DNA of 64,000 nt from Fragilaria crotonensis (Eukaryota; Bacillariophyta; Fragilariophyceae; Fragilariales; Fragilariaceae), in NCBI GenBank assembly GCA_022925895.1, contig JAKSYS010000119.1:1-64000 (forward strand), in the 5' to 3' direction. Shown here piece by piece: positions 56,252-64,000 of the stretch; position 1 is the stretch's first letter, and each line of letters opens with the position of its first letter. A program made the position numbers and the translations under genes. Below the pieces are notes generated by a model, which made no database searches, was not told where the DNA came from, and saw only the letters and a list, made by a program, of their open reading frames with translations.

Positions 56252-58819
56252 AATTACGTCCTAGTCTTTGATGTGTGAAGCACCGAGCAAGTTTCACTTC
56301 AGATTCGAATCCTAAATTATGAGAGAGAACAACAGGATTGATAATTCGGTTTGGAAAATGCGAACCTTCAAAAAAGATTCAGGAAATGCGAACCGTCAAG
56401 TTAAAGTTGTCACACTCTTCCCATTTACCTCTACTGTAGTACCTGGTACTGTAGTACTGTAAATTGTAAGGTTCAAGTTTAAAGTATGCATACCGTCACT
56501 GTGTACTCCTGTTTACAGCACCACGACTGCATGCTAGTCCCAGGTACATTGTACTAGTAGGAGTACCAGGTAGTAGGCTCCACAAATCCACAAACCAGAC
56601 AACTACGACCTCCAGTGCGGCGGTTCCCGTGCGTCGGGTTTTTCACAGTAAATGATTTCGTTTTCACGTATCCCTTGGTACAAAATGTACGGTAACAGAA
56701 TATCGACTTCGCAGTCTCCGTTGTTGATACTACTTCCTGCAGCATCCAATGTGTTGAGGGAAGCTACGGAATACATTCACATCATTGCTATTGATTGTCT
56801 TATGGTCAAAATAGAGTTCAAGCAATGAGGATAATACGTTACACAGTTCTTTACTGGAGTATCAGAGGCTGTCCTGCAACACACAGGAGACCTTGGATTC
56901 ACAGAGCAAACAACCGATGTCATCTCCGCTGATTGCCCAAAAAAGTTGATATCGATGCTTTGCAACTGCATTGACGCCCCCAGTATGCCCTCTTGAACTA
57001 TACACTTGTCAAGGCTCTCTGTCCACTCAGCCCCTATCATGCATCATTGAATTCCATCCAGACTTCCTTCACCGACAACATCCTGAATTTCATCGGACAT
57101 GCCAGACATTTGCCATTCAGAGATGACACGATGACAACCATGTCGCACGGGTTTGAAACACCAGTCATGGTCCCTACCACGGGAAAAGCTTAGAGAAGTG
57201 ATCTCTTCAATTACTACGCGATGCGTTGCTTCCGACCGTCGATGTACCGAATGATTACGCACCTGGAGAAGCCTTTGATGAGGTCATCTCCATGGTGGAC
57301 ACGCAAACTCAATTTGTCAATGAAATGCAACGGAAGTGCTTGCCAAAAGATAGAGCATTGAATTCTTTTGTATTACCAAGGAATCAACATTACTTTCCTG
57401 TCGCCGCAGCCGGAACCCGACCCTTTCATTGTCGTGTTGTAGCCACCATTCAATCTATCAGCCAGCAGTTGGATGCCATGCAAGCATCACTTTGTGATCG
57501 TGCAGGCTGCGTCAACCGCTCCCCTGACTGTACCATTTATCAAAGAACTGTTTAGCAACTTCCTCTTCGTCTTTCTCTTGCCTAACAAGTGACTTTGAGT
57601 TCATGGCCACAACTTCAATCTGCAATGCCGAGCCGCATTGTAGAAACTTAAACATGGTTGCACCCTTCTGGGCAAAAGGCACAGGCTGCTCGGAAACTCC
57701 TTTGCTGATTTCTCACCACATTCACCAGAAGAACCTTGTCATCTGGCAACAATCTGACCGGACAGAGCTGCACTTTCCCTGATCACTACGACCAAAACTC
57801 CGTGCATTGGGGTTTGTGCGTATGCATCTGGTCATCTCCGGCAACGCACCTTATCTGGTGCACATTCTTCTGCCAGCATCAAGAGATTCGAGACGGTGCT
57901 TGTAGCTGCTCAGTACTTCTGCAAACGGCGGGGGAAAGGGTGCCATGGTCACTCAAGTTGCAACAACGAAGAGTGACAGTTTTGTACTCGGAGTGTTATC
58001 GAACTTTGAATCGGGTACTTGTACCGTAACACGTACAATTACTACTTGGAACTACTAGGAATACGATTGCATTTTTTATTCAAAACCTGGCGCGGACCTT
58101 CCTGTCTCCCGGTGCACGGAAACCGCCGCACTGGAGCTGGTATCCATCACGCATGACGCATGACGCATGACGCATCCAACATCCAGCCAGCGCACGCATT
58201 TATGTTTTTCACGTTTTCACTCTGCAACTGCAACTTCGGCAATTCAGCTATTATTACACGTTCGCCCTGAAGTCGACGATGCGAGTGTTCAAAAAGCTCC
58301 TACCAGGTACTCTGCCTAGATTGACTGGTAGAGTCCAGGACTACAAAGTTCATCCCTAAGGGAGTACATGCCCGGAGTTCTGTCTACAGAGTGCCCACAC
58401 TACTAACCATGGGTGCTATTGAACATCGGGAAATCTACAATTGGTCAAATGATATAACTGTCTAACAAGTCACAGAGGTAAACATGGTATTACTTGATGA
58501 AGCGAAATGACTGTGTATATGGTCCTCGCAATAGGCAAGCCGAGTATGTGTGCAGAGGCTTGGAGTGATAGTTTGTAGAATGCAGTACAGAACAGTGCGT
58601 TTTCCGGAGGTCACTGTGTCCAGAATAAGAATTTACATTGGCCATGCGTCGATTGGCTTTTGTGTATATGCATGGCATTTTGTTTGCAATGTAGCAGTGA
58701 ATCATTCTCGAATGCTTTTGTGCATGGAAATAGCAATGAGAGAAGCTGCCTGTAATTTGTTGGTTTGTATAAGACGGCTGAGGCGTATGTTTTGGGTGAC
58801 CCGCAGCCGACAGTTCTTT
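56252..58819. other. Long intergenic region with possible gene remnants
   Basis: About 2.6 kb. The start (56430-56580) is rich in GTAC words (TAGTACCTGGTACTGTAGTAC) and probably includes the phosphoglycerate kinase promoter. From 56993 to 57555 two short plus-strand frames look mildly protein-like (HARHLPFRDDTMTTMSHGFE; DEVISMVDTQTQFVNEMQRK) but are in different frames with no clear start; a decayed gene is possible. A GCATGAC tandem repeat lies at 58150-58175. The rest shows nothing. Confidence 0.4.
58150..58175. repeat. CGCATGA heptamer tandem repeat
   Basis: Three full and one partial copy of CGCATGA in a row. It is a short microsatellite with no visible role. Confidence 0.7.
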
Positions 58820-60290
58820 TTAAAGGGCATCTCGAATGGCCGCGACTGTGCAGACCACGCAGAGTAGAATAGAGATAACAATGACCCATCGACCGAACGT
58901 TTTGTGTGCTTGAGTTTCACGCTTGTGAGTTTCGAGGTAGCATGCCGCAGGGACGATATGGGCAAACATCACGGTCAAAGTGGGAGACACCAGACTCCAC
59001 AAGAATGGAACAATCGTGTCGCTCCGTGCCAAGAGCTGACCCACTACCAAAATGGCCGCAATGCTACCGTAGCGCACGTATGGATTCATATGGAGATCGC
59101 ATCGCGAGTCCTCTTCTATCGACGGAAGCAAATGACATTCTTCATCAGCATTCGCAAAGTCGTGGTATTTATGCGGACGGTTATTCCTGCTGCCGCCACT
59201 TCGAGTCGATGAACGCGTCGTCCATGTTTCGATGTCATCTTGACAATCGCTCATATCACTCGGACAGTGACCGTCCAAAACGAACGTTTCGATTGTGTCC
59301 AAGAGGTAGTCCCGGCAGGATCAGAACAAGCGGTGAGGCACAGAATATAGTCAAGAATGACACCGCTTGAAGGGCAGGATAGCTATTGGTAAGGGAAGCA
59401 TGGTTGAGAAAATTGAGTGGAATCGCATCGCTACTTCCAAGCCGATGAAGGAATTGATAGCCTGCGCATCCGATGGCAGTAGCCAGTAAAGTGGCCCCAG
59501 TATGCCTTGTCTCACAACAGCTCCATGAGGGACACAGTCGGAGTGCTCAGCTCGGCTTGAATGTACAAAATATTATAGGATGCCGCAAATTGGAGCAAGA
59601 GCATGTTGAAACCCATAAATGAGTCGTTCACTGCGTCAGGCCGAATGTCATGTGTGTCCTTCGTAGTGAGGGCTTATAGTCTTGAAGAAGAGGAGCATTG
59701 CAAACAAAGCAATCAAACTGCAGACGCCTATGTACATCATGAGCTGCAAGGGATGGAACGTGAGCCCGCAGACGACCGCAATTGGTACCCAGACGAGAAT
59801 CAGAGGCATATTCGTGTCCGAAGTAAAGGTGACGAAGCGTCGTCAATATTGTGTATACAGACCTCATGCTTTGTGATACAATCAAAAGGAGGTATACAAA
59901 TAAGAAGGCGCTACTGACACAGTGCACTCGATGTCCAAAGCTGGAACGAACCACACCGCCATAGGTATTGGCACCAGTCTTTCGGGCACACATCCAAAAC
60001 AAGTACATGGTTCGATCGGTCGTAATAGCAAGGGCAATCATCAATATGATAGTGACAGCCACTCCGCATCGTTCGAAGGCGTACGGCATCCCCAGGGACC
60101 CGTTGCTTCCGATGAAAGTTAAGATAACAGCAGCCTTGCTGAACCTGGCGGATCCTCGACGTTGTTCCGAGTCGAAGGCAGGGACCATGATTTCTTCGGA
60201 GGCACTAGGAGCATCTTGTGAACTGATTGAACTCAGCCCCATGGATCGCAACCACAGATCCAATGAGAGCGGCGACTCATCGAGGAACAT
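58820..60290 (-). CDS. Amino-acid permease-like (AAAP family) transporter, frame-disrupted
   Basis: Membrane transporter of the amino acid/auxin permease type. From ATG 60290 a soluble head precedes the first helix (VILTFIGSNGSLGMPYAFER), then VAVTIILMIALAITTDRTMY and CARKTGANTYGGVVRSSFG. Further membrane segments continue in other frames: IAVVCGLTFHPLQLMMYIGV, GFNMLLLQFAASYNILYIQA, GYQFLHRL and TIFCASPLVLILPGLPLG. The last open part (59302-58820) holds a hydrophilic loop and the final helices (SIAAILVVGQLLA, VIVISILLCVVCTVAA). At least four frame changes occur between about 59840 and 59290, denser than in the other host genes here, so a pseudogene is a fair alternative to assembly error. Confidence 0.6.
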
Positions 60291-61989
60291 GGCGGTGGAT
60301 TGTTGATGGAGCTTAAAGCCAAATCCTAGAGTGCTCCGGCTCCCGACTCCCGAGTATGTACAAGCAGTGGACGTTGGGTGTGCGAAAAGTGGATGCATTG
60401 CGTCCGTTCATTAATGACGACATTTTGTGCGTTGTTTATGTGATGCCTTGTAGAAACGCGAAGTCATAGAGTGTCTTTTTCGAGCAAGGCTACTGCCCTT
60501 GAACCATCTGCACAGCAGTTGGTTCAACAGATTGCTGCGGCTGTCGATTGACTGGCACTCGTTGATAGCTCTTTGGATACAACAACATAAGTACTTCTCC
60601 ACTATAGGTACGAGGTCTATGTGCGTGATATTGCACCGTTTGAATGGAAGTACAAAGCTGAAATCAGGTGATGTCACGATTGCGAGACGGAGGTGTCTGC
60701 CAAATATTAGTCCAGTTTATCTTAGATAAGTGACGTCATCAATGACGTCACACAACACATTGCTCGGCGAATGTTTGCAGTTTTCCATGAGATTAGTGCC
60801 TGCACAATGCGTTGACAGACCTGCCACTTGCCAGGTCTCTCGATCAGTGTAGGCAAGGACTACATAAGCGACTTTACGTTTTAAACATTCTGAGTTGGCA
60901 CAAGGCGAAGGCTGAGCAATCGACATGGTCCAACAACGACATGGCCCAACCATTCGGCCGGGACTGGGACCAGGTGGGGGCATGGGCCGACCTCCCACCA
61001 ATCAATAGTACTACCGTACAACCTAGAGCGTGGTAGTTACATTCCTCCACCCGACTGAGTCACTGGTGGTTATTTGCCAGCTTACACAGATGTCGGAGGA
61101 GCAGGCGAACCAGCACCAATAGCACTTCGGGACTTGACGGTCACAGCACTCAGTGCTGACCGACTGTCCATCCTGTGCCTGATTCCGGGTAGTATTGACA
61201 GGTTTGGGGAAGTCTCCATCTTTTACTGAGCCATCCGTTACATGAACAACCCTGCTAGAGATGACCCTACTACAGCAGGTTTCAATAACTGGTGTGTATT
61301 CAGACTGCTTGGGCACAGCATTGCTTCTCCCATAGTATCAGTACCCAGTGGTTGAAATGATCCCTAAGACTGCTTTTCATCATGCGGGTCCCCACGTCCC
61401 CACCCTCAAAGCAATGACCGCCTTGTTTCCAACATGGGAGGACCTGTTGCAAGCGCTTCTTGGCCCTTCTTGTTATGTTGAGCAAGACCTTGAGACAGAA
61501 GTAGTAAGGCTTCATTGTCACCTGCAGTTAGTGCTGCTGGTGGGGCGCCTCATCATGGGTATCCTCGTCCACCGTCAACGCTTTAGGACAAAGCAAGTGC
61601 ATGACTATACATAACTAATTATAGGGTTAGCACCTTCGCCGGTCTTTCGTCAAGGCCAGTGTGTACCCTGTCATGGCCTGCCCATATTGCGGGAGGCGGT
61701 GACTTATCTAACCCTAACCCTAATTGCACGAAATCGTTGGTCCATCGCTTCTTGTTCCCGTGTCTGTACCTGTCGTTACACTTGGCCTGAAAAAACTTGT
61801 CATGAGTGTCTGTCGTTTGCCATCTGTCGATGCCCTATGTATAGCCCTCTTCATAAACAACAATAGCCATCTTCGTCTAGAGGATGGTGACTTCTTCAGT
61901 ATCTCCTCTAAGGGCTGCTCGCAGTAATGCCTATCTCCTGCGCGCAACCTGTCGCTCTTCTCGTATAGATCGGTGATCTCAAATAATTC
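60291..61989. other. Intergenic region, no gene seen
   Basis: Upstream of the transporter and downstream of the retroelement fossil. No coding frame with support. Telomere-like repeats occur at 61709-61723, and a single GGGTTA at about 61625. Confidence 0.45.
61709..61723. repeat. Short interstitial telomere-like repeat
   Basis: TAACCCTAACCCTAA, two and a half copies of the CCCTAA unit (TTAGGG on the other strand). It lies just beyond the 3' side of the retroelement fossil and is too short to be a telomere. Confidence 0.6.
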
Positions 61990-64000
61990 TGTGTCTCTTA
62001 TCTGGCGGATCTCCATAGTCTGTGTGTTGTGTAGGGTGTGGTTCTGAGCTTTCCATACCGTCTGATGATAAATGTGTAAAGCCTTGAATATAACTTGGGG
62101 CGTTGATAGCCTAGGCGGGATCGAGAAGTATCTGTATCGAATAGACCTTCTTCAGCCATGTTCCTCCACTCGACGCTCAAATATCCCTTGATGGCATTGT
62201 CCCATCCGATTTCCTGTTGGTCAGACAGTGCCGCACGGATGCTGTCGTGAAACTTGGCCGGAAATTCTTTCACATGGAATGCAGCATCGCTATTGCCTCT
62301 ATGCTCAAGCCATTCGAACACCTTCTCTGTTATAAGGTGAAAAACCGGATGAGGCCCTGCCGATGACAATGATGTCCTCAACCGAAGCATTCCATTTTCG
62401 TGTTCAGTATTCATGCGACATCGAAGAACATGATGGTGGTCTCGAGTTGTGTTTTGCAGCAGGGACATAGGCTTAGTTTGGGATCGCTAACTTTGCGTTG
62501 CGGCATCGAACTTTTCCAGTGTTCCTTTGGTCAAACATGAATTTCGTTTGTGCCACTTGTGCTGATGGAGAGAGCCGTCGATGAAAGCGTCCGTAAGCTT
62601 CGACATCAATGCGATCCCAGATGCTGTTTGTCCACTTGTGTTTGGACTGAACGTACGATCGGAGATGATATCCGTTGATGTGAAAGCGCAGGCAGGATTC
62701 AATCTGCGATACGAGTCTGACACCGTTGACTGAGATGGTGATCTTTGCTTCGGGAGTATGATCAGTTTTCTCGATGGACTGCCGTTTGTGTGAGTGCTCT
62801 CGATACCATGTGGCAAGGTGATCCACGTGAGAGTTACGTGCCACATCTTTCTTGGGTGTGCCTCTTGGTGTTTGAGATGTATCAAGTTGATGTCCTTTGA
62901 CCCAGACGTGCGAGATCTTTCGTCGAATGAATTTGCCTTCGTGCTTTATGATGCTCATATAATCCGGGTTGGATGGCTGTCGTTCCTTGATCTGCCTTTG
63001 TTGCGTGTGACTCTGGACGTTGCGTATCGCCGATTTACTGTCCGTAACCCATCGGAATGTGCATTGATGTCGTTTACCCCAAGAGCGTTGAAGGAGCGAG
63101 ATCAGAAGCAGGGCTGCCGCGTATCCTCCGAGTTCGCAACGAGTCGAGTTGGCCGTGTCAAAAGGTCCGTCTACTGGTCCCGCCCCTTCACACAGAATTG
63201 TATTCTGAGGAGTGGTGAGACTCCAGCCGAATGTCCCGTGGCGACCTTCAGACCGCCGTCGGATGCGATGGTCAGTGTCTGTTTACGTTGACATTCTCTC
63301 CATATGCGATCTTCATGCTCTGGAAATTGAATGTGGGTCAGCAACCTTTTCTTGTTCCGCGGAAGTCCTTTGAGATACGACATTAACGGCCTCGATTGTT
63401 GGGGATAAATTGGCTGAACCGGATCGGGCGTATCTCGTCCTGGCGATAGAAGAGTTGGCATTGCTCTCCATTTCCGATCATATCTCAGGAATTGAGACGA
63501 TATGTATCGTTTCCAAAGGCGTTGCTGGTGTCTACTCGGAGGTAATTGACGGGGCCATGCATCCTTAGAGACGAAGTCAGCAGGCCGTTCGCCGTGTAGA
63601 GCCCACAATGATATGTTGGCTGGTGATGTGCGGTCCGACATCTCGGCTAACGTCGTTATCTGCAGATAAATCCGTGTAAGATTAATATCCAGCTGTTGTC
63701 GTGGACTGTAACCTTTGAGGCGGTCAAGATTCATGACGTACTGATCGTTGGGGCTCTGTAGTGGAAGAAGAAGGGTGTTGCCTGCTTCAATTTGGGAGGC
63801 CTCAAAGCAAGTGCATGAGGAGCTATATGGCCTCATAGAGGCTGAAGGAGGATTGGAGGTGTATGCCAACGTCCTCAAATGGTTACGACCTGCATGAACT
63901 GCAAAAGGTGTAAGAGGCGCACAAAACACAATGGCTGCTGCTGAGTGTTATCCACCCCAGCTTGCACCATGAAAAAATCTCCTCAGAAGCTTAAAGTCTC
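61990..64000 (-). mobile_element. Retroelement fossil, RNase H and C-terminal part, cut by the window edge
   Basis: Minus-strand blocks read as the end of a retroelement polyprotein. They include an RNase H-like part and a C-terminal segment with a WDRIDVEAYGRFHRRLSPSA-type motif. The reverse transcriptase itself would lie beyond the window. The copy is broken, with at least two breaks. I cannot tell whether it was a non-LTR (LINE-type) or LTR-type element, since no ends are identified; the tail style is closer to non-LTR elements of algae and oomycetes. The coding signal is still easy to read, so it is not extremely old. Confidence 0.6.

Noticed and set aside
56280-56320. A tRNA gene suggested by GATTCGAATCC near 56300
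   Set aside because: No A-box or cloverleaf could be drawn on either strand.
61709-61723. Chromosome end at the telomere-like repeats
   Set aside because: Only two and a half units, with ordinary sequence continuing on both sides.

Overview
The window looks like nuclear DNA of a diatom or close stramenopile relative. Several genes carry short GT-AG introns (63-140 bp). Plastid proteins (TIC110, enolase, aspartate kinase) begin with a signal peptide followed by an ...AF-type cleavage site, as expected for a complex red-lineage plastid. A membrane receptor fuses a class III nucleotide cyclase to a phosphodiesterase, an arrangement known from diatoms. Species cannot be named from the sequence.

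Layout: 1.7-5.6 kb cyclase-PDE receptor (+); 6.7-8.0 kb holocytochrome c synthase (+) with an unusual cysteine-rich tail; 8.3-11.8 kb TIC110 (-); 13.1-15.2 kb 2OG-Fe(II) oxygenase (+); 15.3-17.1 kb plastid enolase (-); 17.9-21.2 kb VPS54 (-); 21.6-40.3 kb an 18.7-kb block of mobile DNA; 40.7-44.1 kb exportin-1 (+); 44.9-45.7 kb mitochondrial uL22 (+); 46.4-48.2 kb plastid aspartate kinase (-); 48.6-53.7 kb TAZ zinc-finger protein (+); 54.7-56.3 kb phosphoglycerate kinase with a ~100-residue insertion (-); 58.8-60.3 kb amino-acid permease-like gene (-, frame-disrupted); 62-64 kb a broken retroelement tail running off the window edge.

The mobile block is the main novelty. Element 1 (21581-27500) and element 2 (27629-40292) lie 128 bp apart in mirror image. 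They share terminal inverted repeats built on AGACCATTYGG and the same gene set: a zinc-finger plus coiled-coil plus putative transposase-like protein (gene A), a convergent partner of unknown function (gene B), and a small divergent ORF (ORF C). I do not recognise this family. Element 2 has itself been hit by a 6.74-kb CACTA-like DNA transposon (28227-34966) with its own inverted repeats and an AAT target duplication inside gene B. That nested element carries 212-bp tandem repeats, each holding a TATA-like box and a TGACGTC site.

Many long host genes contain one-base frame changes at short homopolymers, while their protein sequence is otherwise well conserved. This pattern suggests residual assembly indels more than gene death. 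Short intergenic stretches are dense in GTAC-containing palindromes.
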